Below are positions 36,585 through 45,795 of a DNA stretch of 64,000 bases, one piece after another. Numbering within the stretch: the first letter of the stretch is position 1; the number at the start of each line of letters is the position of its first letter. Location: assembly GCA_902803315.1 (NCBI GenBank), contig CADCPM010000102.1, positions 1-64,000 of the forward strand. The letters run 5' to 3'. The notes below the pieces were generated by a model that searched no databases, was not told where the DNA came from, and saw nothing but the letters and a program-made list of their open reading frames with translations. The DNA comes from an uncultured Coriobacteriaceae bacterium (GTDB taxonomy: Bacteria; Actinomycetota; Coriobacteriia; Coriobacteriales; Atopobiaceae). Both the position numbers and the translations under genes were made by a program.

Positions 36585-39500
36585 TCACCTGTCTACCGTT
36601 CGACCAAAGTCCGGAGCAATAGGTCTGTTTATGTGGCTGAGCATCTCTTGCGGAAGAGACAGGAGCGCCCAGTCCCTAAATGACGCAAACTCCTCAATGG
36701 CACGCATACCTTCGGTATAGCGCAAAGAATCGCTGAGGTCAACGCGATGCGGCGAATGAGCCATGTGAATCTTCCGTTGGTCGCCGTAGCCTTCCACGGT
36801 GCAAAAGCCCAGCTCCTCGAATATGGCCATACCAGCGTCCACAGCGGGTTCCGTAAGATGAGTATGTTCGTCTATGCTCGTCGCCATTTGCAGGAGCGTC
36901 GCCTCATCCACGGGAAACGCGCCATCCGAACAGCGCTTGTCCGTTGTCATAAGCGCCCGATAGAGCGTTGCAAGGTCATCGCGAATCGGCGCCTGCGCCA
37001 GAAGGATCTTCTCGTTTACCTGTGCATCGCGCTTGCCATAGAGCAGGTGGATGTATGCCTCGGCACCATCGCGACCTGCCCTGCCGCTCATTTGATTGAA
37101 CTCGGTTGAGCCAAAGGGCATGTGATAGAGCACTACGTTGCGGATGTTTGGAAGGTTGACGCCTTCACCAAATGCACTCGTACACACGATACAGCTCAGG
37201 CGGGCATCGCGAAACGCCTCTTCGACCTTGTGACGCACATCGCGCGAAAGCCCAGCATGGTAGAAGGCGATCTTCTCGCCAAGATCGGGCACCTTCTGAC
37301 GCAACTCGCGCGCAATCGAAGACGCCTGGCTGCGAGAGTTGACGTACACCACTGTCTTGCTTCCCGAGGAGACCATGGACGCGAGGTACACGTCTCGCTC
37401 TCTCAGCTCGCGGTGGTCGGATATACGCAGGTTCTCTCGGATCGTGCGGTCCACCACCACATCCTCTTTGCGTATGCCCAGCGATTGGCATATCTCACCT
37501 GCCACCGCATCCGAGGCCGTGGCCGTTACGGCCAGGGTAACGGGATTGCCCAATTCGGATCTAACGCGCCCAAGCTGGGCATATGCATCCCTGTTCCCAC
37601 CATGGGCACCCGCATGATGGGCTTCGTCCACCACCAAAAAGCCCACGCGCCCACTTTGGGCAAACGATCTTGCGTGCAGCGCAAGGTATTCGGGCGTCGT
37701 CAGCACGACATCCAATTGCCCGCGGCGAAGGTCCTCATAGGCACGTTCGCGCACCTCCATCTGCGTCTCGCCAGTTAGGACGCTAACACGAAGGCCTAGG
37801 CCTCCCAAGGTCTCCTCCAAATGGAAGGCCTGATCCGATACGAGCGCCCGAAGAGGATAGACAAAGATGCTTGCCCTGCGGTCCAGCAGCGCCACGCGAG
37901 CCGCATGCAAGTGGAAGATGAGGGACTTTCCACGACCTGTCGCCATAACGCAGAGCGTCGATTTACCGTTCGAGAGCAGTTGCAAGGCCTCGCGTTGGGC
38001 GGGAAGCAGCTCGTTCACGCCAATGAGATGCTCGCGTATGCGCTCCGTTAGCTTCGCCTCAGTCATGCCCTCACAGGTATTGCGCGCCTCCCCATCCACA
38101 GCGACCCGTTCGATAAGATTACCGCTACGGGAGTCCTCCTCTAGGAAGAGCCCGTCACCGCAACCACCATTCGTGCTGTCCCGATACAGGATGTCGCTCA
38201 CCATGAGCTTGGGATTGGTCCTTCCCTGCCATGATTCGTTTATGGCATCCACCACAAGGTCAACCAGGCCATCGCACGATGAGGCACGCTCTATGTTGGG
38301 CGTTCGAAACATGATAGCTGGCATGCTGCTTACGCCATCGGTAGCCAAAAAACGCAGGTGGGCGTTGTCATAGCCAACCCGCGCACGGTTTTTCATAAAG
38401 ACACCCTGCACGCCAAAGAGGGGCCGCTTGTTCCCCTGCCCAAACGGCTGTAGCCTATCGAGTTCCGCGATGTTGTTGTAGCTAAGCTCGTCAAGGGTAA
38501 CCAGCGCGGCTACCTCGCCCTTGTCGACGAAGTCTTCTTCGGGCAAGCGATCCATCACCTGCTGAAGCCTCGTACGAAACGCGTCGAGCTTGTTAACTTC
38601 GCAGGTAACCCCCACGGCGCCCGCATGGCCACCAAACCTCACGAGTAGATCCGAGCACTGTTCGATGGCATGGAAGAGGTCCACCGACCCCACGCTCCTG
38701 CCCGAACCGCGTGCGATGCCGTCAGTCACGGTAAAGACGATCGTCGGCACGTGATATCTGTTTACGACCCTGCTCGCAACAATGCCCTTTACTCCCTCAT
38801 GCCATCCCTCGCCTGCCAGCACAATAACGCGTTCGCCGGCGTAGGTTCCCTCCAGGCGACCGAGCGCGTCATCCGAAAGAGCCGCCTCCGTTTCCCGACG
38901 CTGAGTGTTAATGTGTTCGAGAGCACCGGCAAGCTCTACGGCCTTGGCATGATCGGAGCTTATCAACAGGTCGAACGCGGTTTCGGTTGTGCCCATTCGA
39001 CCTGCCGCGTTTAGTCGAGGAATGAGTGAGAAGGGCAGGTCGTCGGCATTGACCTGCGAGAGGTCTATTCCCGCCGTTGCCGCAAGCGCAACGAGACCAG
39101 GACGGGCAGAGTGTCGCATGTGCTCGATGCCATGGGCCACGAGCGAACGGTTCTCTCCCTGGAGAACCATCATGTCCGAGACCGTCCCCATTGCGGCAAG
39201 GTCGGTGTATTGCTTCCATAGATCGGGTTTTCCCAGACGTCTTCCCAGCTCACATACGAGTTTAAGGGCAACCCCCACGCCCGCAAGCTCCCGCGAGTAG
39301 CAGTCGGGCTCAAGCTTGGGATCGGTAACCGGCACTCCCTCTGGCACGTGATCGCTCGGCTCGTGATGATCGGTTACCACCACATCGATACCCATGGCCT
39401 TAAGCCACGTGACTTCCTTGCCCGAGGCAATCCCATTGTCCACGGTAATGATGAGGTCGGGATTACAGCCTTCAATAACACGATTGAGGGCTTCTCGCGA

Positions 39501-39884
39501 AAGACCATACCCCTCACCAAACCGGTGTGGAATATAGGGATGCACATCGGCGCCAAAGTCACGAAGGCCCAACGTAAGAAGACATGTGGAAGTCATACCG
39601 TCCACGTCAAAGTCACCAAAAACGGCAATCCGCTCCCCTTTGGCTATGGCATCCTGCACACGTTGGACGGCATCGGCCATACCGGGGATGTCCAAAGGAT
39701 CGGCCCAATCACGCTCAAGCGAGGGATTCAGAAACGCGCGCGCGTCATCCACCTCGCCAACGCCACGCGCACAGAGGACGCGAGCCACCAAGGGAGAGAC
39801 GCCGAGCTCCTTGCACAGCAAACGCTCGTCCTTCCCCGAACAGGGAAGAATTTCCCAGCGTTTGCTGTCCAACAAGCCCGACAT
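36585..39884 (-). CDS. recJ: RecJ single-strand exonuclease fused to a RecQ-like helicase
   Basis: 1099 residues. Residues 1-~580 are RecJ: DFDVDGMTSTCLL, TVDNGIASG, DHHEPSDHVPEG, then the DHHA1 region with FGGHAGAVG and an OB domain. Residues ~620-960 form a superfamily 2 helicase: Walker A ATGRGKS, DEAHH, VTATAS and QMSGRAGRDG, the RecQ-type motif VI. The final ~120 residues recall the extra C-terminal domain of Firmicutes RecJ. In E. coli RecJ and RecQ act together in RecF-pathway resection; here both would sit on one chain. GAAGGG precedes the ATG. No frameshift separates the halves. Confidence 0.92.
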   Translation of the reverse strand: MSGLLDSKRWEILPCSGKDERLLCKELGVSPLVARVLCARGVGEVDDARAFLNPSLERDWADPLDIPGMADAVQRVQDAIAKGERIAVFGDFDVDGMTSTCLLTLGLRDFGADVHPYIPHRFGEGYGLSREALNRVIEGCNPDLIITVDNGIASGKEVTWLKAMGIDVVVTDHHEPSDHVPEGVPVTDPKLEPDCYSRELAGVGVALKLVCELGRRLGKPDLWKQYTDLAAMGTVSDMMVLQGENRSLVAHGIEHMRHSARPGLVALAATAGIDLSQVNADDLPFSLIPRLNAAGRMGTTETAFDLLISSDHAKAVELAGALEHINTQRRETEAALSDDALGRLEGTYAGERVIVLAGEGWHEGVKGIVASRVVNRYHVPTIVFTVTDGIARGSGRSVGSVDLFHAIEQCSDLLVRFGGHAGAVGVTCEVNKLDAFRTRLQQVMDRLPEEDFVDKGEVAALVTLDELSYNNIAELDRLQPFGQGNKRPLFGVQGVFMKNRARVGYDNAHLRFLATDGVSSMPAIMFRTPNIERASSCDGLVDLVVDAINESWQGRTNPKLMVSDILYRDSTNGGCGDGLFLEEDSRSGNLIERVAVDGEARNTCEGMTEAKLTERIREHLIGVNELLPAQREALQLLSNGKSTLCVMATGRGKSLIFHLHAARVALLDRRASIFVYPLRALVSDQAFHLEETLGGLGLRVSVLTGETQMEVRERAYEDLRRGQLDVVLTTPEYLALHARSFAQSGRVGFLVVDEAHHAGAHGGNRDAYAQLGRVRSELGNPVTLAVTATASDAVAGEICQSLGIRKEDVVVDRTIRENLRISDHRELRERDVYLASMVSSGSKTVVYVNSRSQASSIARELRQKVPDLGEKIAFYHAGLSRDVRHKVEEAFRDARLSCIVCTSAFGEGVNLPNIRNVVLYHMPFGSTEFNQMSGRAGRDGAEAYIHLLYGKRDAQVNEKILLAQAPIRDDLATLYRALMTTDKRCSDGAFPVDEATLLQMATSIDEHTHLTEPAVDAGMAIFEELGFCTVEGYGDQRKIHMAHSPHRVDLSDSLRYTEGMRAIEEFASFRDWALLSLPQEMLSHINRPIAPDFGRTVDR

Positions 39885-39901
39885 CTACTCAACCCTTCTT
39901 G

Positions 39902-41353
39902 CTACAACGAATCCTCTTCGACGGCATTTTCGGCAGAGGCAATGTGGATGCCCCACGACGCGGGATCGGCTTGAATCGAACCCATCACCAAGAGCCTGAG
40001 GAGCGTGACGCCGTACCAGAACACAGCCACAAGGCCGCAGATAATCCCAAATATGGCAACCAAGCCAAACTCGCGCAACGCGGGGATGGGAAGGAACAGG
40101 AACACGATGGAGGCCACCCCCACAACGACGCTGGGCACACCCAAAGGACGCAACGCGTCACGCGGGGCCGAAGTCGCTGCACCACGTATGCTCTTGCCTT
40201 GCTCGACGCGCCCTTTGAAGTACGTTGTTAGCGTCCATAGCGCAAATGCCGTAACCAAGGCCAGGCAAATTCCGGCGCCGACGCCTGGAATGGTAAGCGT
40301 GAACATGTGCACGCGCGACATGAGCGCCATAATGCCGAGCATGCACACCGAGAAGACAACCATACCAACTGAGGGTACGACAGCCAGCTTGCCAATGCGC
40401 ACGAACGACAGCACGGCGAATGCCACCAGTGCCACAATCGCGCCAATGGAGAGGGCCCAGAGACCGTTTTTGGTAATCATCGGTCCGATTTCTGTGGCTT
40501 TCCCGAACGAGAACTTCAGGTTCAAGGGCTCAGACTTAAGTGCCGCCTTTATGGCACCAGCCTCTGCCGCGCTAAAGTCACCGGAAATGTACACTTTGCC
40601 ACCAGAGATTTCCTCGCTCACCGACGGGGCCGACACCACGCAATCGCCAACGATGATGGCAATGCTTCCGGTATCCTTTGCCAATTCCTTGGTAACCTCG
40701 GCAAAGGTCTTTCCTCCCTCTTCGCTGAAGACGATCTCCACGGCATGTGATCCGTTTCCCGCATCAATCACATTCGCCGAAGACACCGATGAGCCGTCCA
40801 TAAACGACTTGTAGGTATCCCTCGCAACGGGAACTGCCTTTCCACCGGCATTGAGCATCATAAGCGCGTCGGCATCGCCCAGCTCGTCCGAACGTACGAA
40901 CTGCACGCCACCGGATCCACCAACGATCTTGGCAATAACCGACGCATCCTCGCTCTTGGCGAGGTCGATGGCTATGGAGTCATCGCCCTTCTGATACACC
41001 GAGAACTCCGAGATTCCCGTCGCACCAAGACGTTCGCGAATGGCCGCGGCGGCTTTGTTGAGCTCGTCCGCGCTCGGCTTGCCTCCGTCGTTGGTAGTCA
41101 CCGTCGTAACGACCTCAACACCCTCTTTTAGCCAGAGGCCACGAGTTATGGTGTCCTTTATGGGCCAGAAGCATACGACGCACGCAACGCAGACTATCAA
41201 TAGCGCGATGAGCGACGCAATCCTGCTTCGGCGCTCAATCACGAGCTTGTTGCGACGCGAGCCGCGAGTAGGCCTACCGCCGCCTGCACCCGTGCTCTCG
41301 TTCCAGCCTGCTACGCCCGTTTTGGGCTCCGATGTTTTTTCTTGCCGGGCCAT
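39902..41353 (-). CDS. SecD-like protein with degenerate transmembrane motif
   Basis: 483 residues. After one membrane segment, a large extracytoplasmic part includes the P1-head motif YISGDFSAAEAGAIKAALKSEPLNLKF, and five more membrane segments follow, as in SecD. In SecD a TM motif GMAVDANVLIFER carries an aspartate essential for proton-driven protein export; here the matching segment reads GICLALVTAFALWTL without an acidic residue, and the later FDAN-type motif is also lost. No secF or yajC is adjacent. It may keep a structural role or be a non-motor paralogue. It sits between tgt and recJ, 17 nt from the latter. Confidence 0.85.
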   Translation of the reverse strand: MARQEKTSEPKTGVAGWNESTGAGGGRPTRGSRRNKLVIERRSRIASLIALLIVCVACVVCFWPIKDTITRGLWLKEGVEVVTTVTTNDGGKPSADELNKAAAAIRERLGATGISEFSVYQKGDDSIAIDLAKSEDASVIAKIVGGSGGVQFVRSDELGDADALMMLNAGGKAVPVARDTYKSFMDGSSVSSANVIDAGNGSHAVEIVFSEEGGKTFAEVTKELAKDTGSIAIIVGDCVVSAPSVSEEISGGKVYISGDFSAAEAGAIKAALKSEPLNLKFSFGKATEIGPMITKNGLWALSIGAIVALVAFAVLSFVRIGKLAVVPSVGMVVFSVCMLGIMALMSRVHMFTLTIPGVGAGICLALVTAFALWTLTTYFKGRVEQGKSIRGAATSAPRDALRPLGVPSVVVGVASIVFLFLPIPALREFGLVAIFGIICGLVAVFWYGVTLLRLLVMGSIQADPASWGIHIASAENAVEEDSL

Positions 41354-41426
41354 ACGTGAATCTCACTTTCATCAGTATGTTTCGCATACGAGTAATCTGA
41401 AGGATTCTACCACAACGACGCGCGTC

Positions 41427-42554
41427 TCAGAAGTCGTTGACGGCGGCACTTGTTTCCCAGTCGCCCACAAACGCACCGTACGTTCCTTCCATTATTGCCT
41501 CGCGCGCACGTCGCATGAGGTCAAGTAGGTAATGAATGTTATGGAGAGAGAGCAAGATGGCTCCCGACATCTCGCGCTGGCGCACCAGATGATGGATGTA
41601 GGCGCGTGTAAACCCCTTTGAGCACGCCGGACACGAACAGCCCTCGTCAATCGGCCGATGCTCGTGTTTGAAGCGGGCGTTCTTGAGGTTCAGACGTCCC
41701 TCGTTGGAGAACGCAGTTCCCATTCTGGCAGTTCGCGTAGGCAAAACGCAATCGAACATGTCGATGCCACAGGCAACGCCGCGCACAAGCGTCGTTGGGT
41801 TGCCCACTCCCATTAGATAGCGAGGCTTTTGCTTGGGCATATGCTCCGACACCAGCGGCGCGAGCGTCTGGAACATGGTTTCGTGATCTTCTCCCACGGA
41901 ATAGCCGCCGATGCCATAGCCGGGAAAGTCTGCCATCTGCTCCAGATGGCGCAACGACCGCAAGCGCAAATCGAGGTCCATGCCACCTTGCACGATGCCA
42001 AAGAGCGCCTGGTCCTCACGCGTATGCGCTGCCCAGCATCGCTCTGCCCATTTGCTCGAGAGCTCCACGGCACGCTCCACAAAGGCACGGGGGGATGGAT
42101 AGCCAGGACATTGGTCGAGCTGCATGCAAATGTCGGCGCCGAGGAGCTGTGCGATGCGCATGTTCTCCTCGGGCGTCCAAACGACCTTCTCGCCACCATA
42201 GTCCACCGCATGAAAGCTCACGCCGTCATCGGAGAGCTTGAAGTGCTCGCTCAAGCTGAACACCTGGAATCCACCTGAGTCGGTGAGGATCGGCCCATCC
42301 CAGCGCATGAACTCATGAAGCCCGCCTGCCTCGGCCACGAGCTCGGCTCCCGGCCGCATGCTAAGGTGATATGTGTTGGCCAAAAGGATCTTTGTCCCTA
42401 CCTCATGAAGCGAGGCTGGCAAGATTCCCTTGACCGTTGCCTTTGTTCCCACAGGCATGAAGATAGGGGTGGGAACGTCGCCATGTGGAGTGTGAAAGAC
42501 GCCCGCACGCGCGTGCGTGGTGGGGTCTTCGGCAAGAATTTCATATTCGAACAT
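41427..42554 (-). CDS. tgt: tRNA-guanine transglycosylase
   Basis: Exchanges G34 of GUN-anticodon tRNAs for a queuine precursor. 375 residues, standard length for bacterial Tgt. DSGGFQVFSL contains the catalytic aspartate, FDCVLPTRTARMG holds the nucleophilic Asp, and CSCPAC with the later His is the zinc site. CAAGGAAG is upstream of the ATG. First gene of tgt-secD-recJ-rel-MBL; queA and queH lie 4 kb away. Confidence 0.96.
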   Translation of the reverse strand: MFEYEILAEDPTTHARAGVFHTPHGDVPTPIFMPVGTKATVKGILPASLHEVGTKILLANTYHLSMRPGAELVAEAGGLHEFMRWDGPILTDSGGFQVFSLSEHFKLSDDGVSFHAVDYGGEKVVWTPEENMRIAQLLGADICMQLDQCPGYPSPRAFVERAVELSSKWAERCWAAHTREDQALFGIVQGGMDLDLRLRSLRHLEQMADFPGYGIGGYSVGEDHETMFQTLAPLVSEHMPKQKPRYLMGVGNPTTLVRGVACGIDMFDCVLPTRTARMGTAFSNEGRLNLKNARFKHEHRPIDEGCSCPACSKGFTRAYIHHLVRQREMSGAILLSLHNIHYLLDLMRRAREAIMEGTYGAFVGDWETSAAVNDF

Positions 42555-42645
42555 GTGGCTTCCTTGCTTTTGCGGTTATCTAGCAACCAGTATAAGCCAG
42601 CCGGCTGCATGTTCTCTCATGAAGGTCCCCGCACGCCAGAGCATC

Positions 42646-42763
42646 ACATGAGCACGGCTCGCACCCCCGCGCCGGTGCGCATGTGGCGACTCACGAAGTG
42701 AGCGAGCGAAGCGAGCGCGGAGCCGCATACGCACCGGCGCGGGGGTGCGAGCCGTGCTCATGT
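42646..42763. repeat. Palindrome with family B core and 34-bp perfect arms
   Basis: Arms 42646-42679 and 42730-42763 are exact reverse complements over 34 bp (begin ACATGAGCACGGCTCGCACC), around a 50-bp centre with the family B core in reverse. It ends 3 bp before the stop of the HAD gene (minus), so it is the first structure downstream of that gene. Confidence 0.9.
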
Positions 42764-42766
42764 GGG

Positions 42767-43729
42767 CTATAGCAGTTGCTGCTCGATCCACACGGCCACG
42801 CCATCCGCTGCGACAGAGGGGCAGACGCTATCCGCCTGCGCCTTTACCGCATCCTCTGCGTTGCCCATGGCAACGAAGCATCCGACGGCGGAGGCCATTG
42901 GCAGGTCATTCGCGCCGTCACCAAATGCCACGGAGTCATCCTTGCGTAGATTCAGATAATCAATGAGCTTGCGCACGCCCGCGCCCTTGGTAACGCCGCG
43001 AGCGGTTATTTCGAGCTCTGTCTGCCCCATGCGAACGACTTCGAATCTCCCGTCGCGCAAAAGCAGCCGAGCCGCCTCTTGGCAATCGGAGGGGCTTGGT
43101 ATGGTGCATCCCATCTTGTCCACGCCACCCTCGGCTCTCTTTAGATACGGAAGGACCGACCGCACCTGCCTGTGTCCCTTGTTGGTAAGAGAAAGGCGCA
43201 CATAGCGCATGCCGCGACGCATGGTACGAGCCATCCCACGGAGGGCGTTCTTTCGCCCCGCGTCGTAGCGTCTGGTGCGAGCGAGGGCGCCAGTGCGCCC
43301 CGTGAGCATGTACGAGGCACCTTTCCACTCAAACAGGGCCATGTCGTCCAAGAAGGCGTTCCATGCCGCGCCATAGGGCAACAGCATCTCATGGCATTCC
43401 AAGCAGTCCTTCTGTGACAACGGTTGGTGGCAGAGGGCCCTCCCATCCTCGAGGCGCGTCACGGTCGAGCCGTTTGCACATACGGCATAGTCCATAACAC
43501 CGCTTTTGAGCACTTCCTTGTGAACTGAGCAGAGGGCACGTCCCGAGGCAACAGAGAGCACATAGCCTGCGGCATGAGCTTGCTCAAGTGCATGGAGCAC
43601 ACGCTGCGAAACGTATGACCCCGCTTGCACGATCGTGTCGTCCAGGTCGAACAAGAGAAGCCCAGCACTGCGAGAGTGCCGGGCATCCTGTTCAAACGAA
43701 TCTGTTTGAGACTGTGGAGACTTACTCAC
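42767..43729 (-). CDS. HAD-superfamily (Cof-type) hydrolase
   Basis: About 320 residues. FDLDDTIVQ is HAD motif I, GDGANDLPMASAVG motif IV, with a large C2-type cap between, as in Cof/YbiV sugar-phosphate phosphatases. The substrate is unknown. The start is probably GTG 43729, overlapping the end of ptsH by eight bases in another frame, so it is coupled to HPr. That link suggests a role near sugar uptake. Confidence 0.82.
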   Translation of the reverse strand: MSKSPQSQTDSFEQDARHSRSAGLLLFDLDDTIVQAGSYVSQRVLHALEQAHAAGYVLSVASGRALCSVHKEVLKSGVMDYAVCANGSTVTRLEDGRALCHQPLSQKDCLECHEMLLPYGAAWNAFLDDMALFEWKGASYMLTGRTGALARTRRYDAGRKNALRGMARTMRRGMRYVRLSLTNKGHRQVRSVLPYLKRAEGGVDKMGCTIPSPSDCQEAARLLLRDGRFEVVRMGQTELEITARGVTKGAGVRKLIDYLNLRKDDSVAFGDGANDLPMASAVGCFVAMGNAEDAVKAQADSVCPSVAADGVAVWIEQQLL

Positions 43730-43994
43730 CAAAGCCGCTGTCTACGAGGGCGATGAGAGCGTCGAGTGCGGCCTGCTCGTCGGGACCGTCGCACGCGATC
43801 TCAACCTTGGTGCCGGAGCCCATGCCAGCAGCCAGGATCATCATGATGGACTTGGCGTTAACAGGAGCGGAACCCTTGTCGACATCCTTGATGGTGACGG
43901 TGCTCTCGTACTTCTTGGCCTCGGTGACGAAGACAGAAGCGGGGCGGGCGTGCAGGCCAGTGGCGTTGATGATGGACGTCTGCTTAGAAACCAT
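43722..43994 (-). CDS. ptsH: Phosphocarrier protein HPr
   Basis: Relays phosphate from enzyme I to sugar-specific PTS enzymes. 90 residues. The phosphorylated histidine is H15 in GLHARPAS, and S49 in NAKSIM aligns with the regulatory Ser46 of Gram-positive HPr, shifted by a three-residue insertion. GAAGGAG precedes the ATG. ptsI is not adjacent; the following gene is the HAD phosphatase. Confidence 0.96.
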   Translation of the reverse strand: MVSKQTSIINATGLHARPASVFVTEAKKYESTVTIKDVDKGSAPVNAKSIMMILAAGMGSGTKVEIACDGPDEQAALDALIALVDSGFGE

Positions 43995-44232
43995 TTTTTA
44001 AGCTCCTTCGACTCGCTTACGGACGACGCGAGGCGGCTCCCTTTGAACCAACTCTCGCATTACACTGGATGAACACTAACACAAACAGAGGATTTTTGCG
44101 CGCTCTTCTCGCCGAGTTGCGAATCTTGTTCGTTGAGCGCATCATTTAACACCGTATACGGCAAATCTTGGTATGGTTAAGTTCTACCGTCTTTGAGTTT
44201 GGTGCGATTGTGAACAACAGGAGGCACAGGTA

Positions 44233-45513
44233 ATGGAGAGGCAGCGTGACGCCGAGAAAAACACGAATGCGAGCAAGCGCGACAAAGACCTCGCTCACGG
44301 CTCCAAAAAGGCCGCAAGGGGCAAAGGCCCGTCGGATTCGGCTCTCTCCAAGGCAGGCAAGGCGTCAAAGCGCGCCGCAGCTGGAGCGGGCAAGTCGTTC
44401 GCGGGCGGCGTGCATGCGTTGCGTGACGTACGTCGCGCCGCAAAGCAACGAGCTGACGCTCAGGCAGACGTTCGCGACATTGAGCGTGGGCTTAAGGAAG
44501 ACCGCGAGCTCATGACGCATCGCAGGGAAGTCGAGCGCAACTACGACGATATTGTGTCTACCCAAAGATCTGAAATCAAGACGGCAAAGCGCGAGGCGGA
44601 ACAGGCGAAAGCCCAGATCGCCCAGCAAGAGGCCAAAGTGGATTCCCTAAAGGACGAGCTTGCGCAGATGCGGGAGCGTCACGAGCAGGAGCTAAGGCCC
44701 TATCGCAATCTCATGGAGAGCTCTCGCGGCCGCTCTGACGATGCGGCAAAGGCGCTTGCCGACGTGAGAAGGTCCGTGCGCAACGCAGAGACCGCCGTCA
44801 ACAATGCCACAAAGCGACGCCAGCAACGCATCGACTCCGCAAATCGTGCAGTCGACAATGCTAAGGGACGCCTGAGCGCCGTACAGGATGAGCTCGCCAC
44901 GCTCCAGAATGACCCCACGGCGTCTCCGTCCGCGCTTGCGAAAGTCCAAGGCGAAACTGAGTCCGAACAAAAGCATCTCGCCACGGCACGTGCGGAAGTC
45001 ACGCAAACGACCCAGGAGGCGCAGGACTCAGTAGATCAGGCACAACAGACTCTGTGGACGCTTCAGAAGGAGCTCAACACGGCCGAGAGAGCTGCTAACG
45101 AGGCGAAGCAAAAAGCCACGGAGCACAAAGACGAATACGACGGCCTCTACAAAAACGCGCAGGCCAAGGAAAAGGCCAAAGAGGACGCCATCAAGGCATG
45201 CGAGACAAAGGTGCGCAACCTACGCAAAACACGCGATGCCGCGCTTGATAGGGCCGATGAGGCACAGGACATCCTCGATGAGGCCAACGAGATACACGCG
45301 CACCCCGAAACGACGCAGGGCCTACGCGAACGCATTTCCCACGAGGAGGACGATCTGGCAGCTGCCCGCGAAGAGCTGGACGAGCTCGCCGAGATCGAGC
45401 GCGAGCTCAGGCGCGATACGCGAAGCTCACGCGCAATCGTTATCGTAATCGTCGTTATCCTGCTGCTCGTGATAATCGCACTCATATGGTTCTTCGCGCT
45501 TAGGCCAAAGTAG
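44233..45513 (+). CDS. Long coiled-coil protein with C-terminal membrane anchor
   Basis: 426 residues. A basic, Ala/Lys-rich N terminus (~60 residues) is followed by ~330 residues of nearly uninterrupted charged helix with heptads, resembling SMC or tropomyosin-like rods, and a single hydrophobic segment near the end (IVIVIVVILLLVIIALIWFFAL) followed by RPK. Topology: a cytoplasmic rod held at the membrane by its tail. AGGAGG is nine bases from the ATG. I find no enzymatic motif. Structural or septum/chromosome-associated roles are possible but unproven. Confidence 0.75.
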   Translation: MERQRDAEKNTNASKRDKDLAHGSKKAARGKGPSDSALSKAGKASKRAAAGAGKSFAGGVHALRDVRRAAKQRADAQADVRDIERGLKEDRELMTHRREVERNYDDIVSTQRSEIKTAKREAEQAKAQIAQQEAKVDSLKDELAQMRERHEQELRPYRNLMESSRGRSDDAAKALADVRRSVRNAETAVNNATKRRQQRIDSANRAVDNAKGRLSAVQDELATLQNDPTASPSALAKVQGETESEQKHLATARAEVTQTTQEAQDSVDQAQQTLWTLQKELNTAERAANEAKQKATEHKDEYDGLYKNAQAKEKAKEDAIKACETKVRNLRKTRDAALDRADEAQDILDEANEIHAHPETTQGLRERISHEEDDLAAAREELDELAEIERELRRDTRSSRAIVIVIVVILLLVIIALIWFFALRPK

Positions 45514-45517
45514 GCGG

Positions 45518-45740
45518 GCTCAAACAGCGCTTCGCACGCCGAGGGGGAGATGGAAGTCCCCGTGCTCAAACAGCGCTTCGCACGCCGAGGGGGAGATGGA
45601 AGTCTCCGTGCTCAAACAGCGCTTCGCGAACTGCGCACGGATACTTCCATCTCCCCCTCGGCTTTCACTGCACGAACTGCGCGCGGATACTTCCATCTCA
45701 CCTCGGCTTTCACTGCGCGAACTGCGCGCGCGGAGCTCGT
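45518..45740. repeat. Mirrored tandem array, 46-bp unit (family C)
   Basis: GCTCAAACAGCGCTTCGC begins at 45518, 45564 and 45610, exactly 46 bp apart, each unit also holding GAGGGGGAGATGGAAGT. The complementary units then return inverted, GGATACTTCCATCTC at 45639 and 45685, again 46 bp apart. Together they make one large palindrome of tandem units in the convergent gap with queA. Confidence 0.85.
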
Positions 45741-45795
45741 CCCGTCTCGTCCCTCGCCAGCCCGGTGCAGCGCAGCATTGTACAAGCACAGCAAA

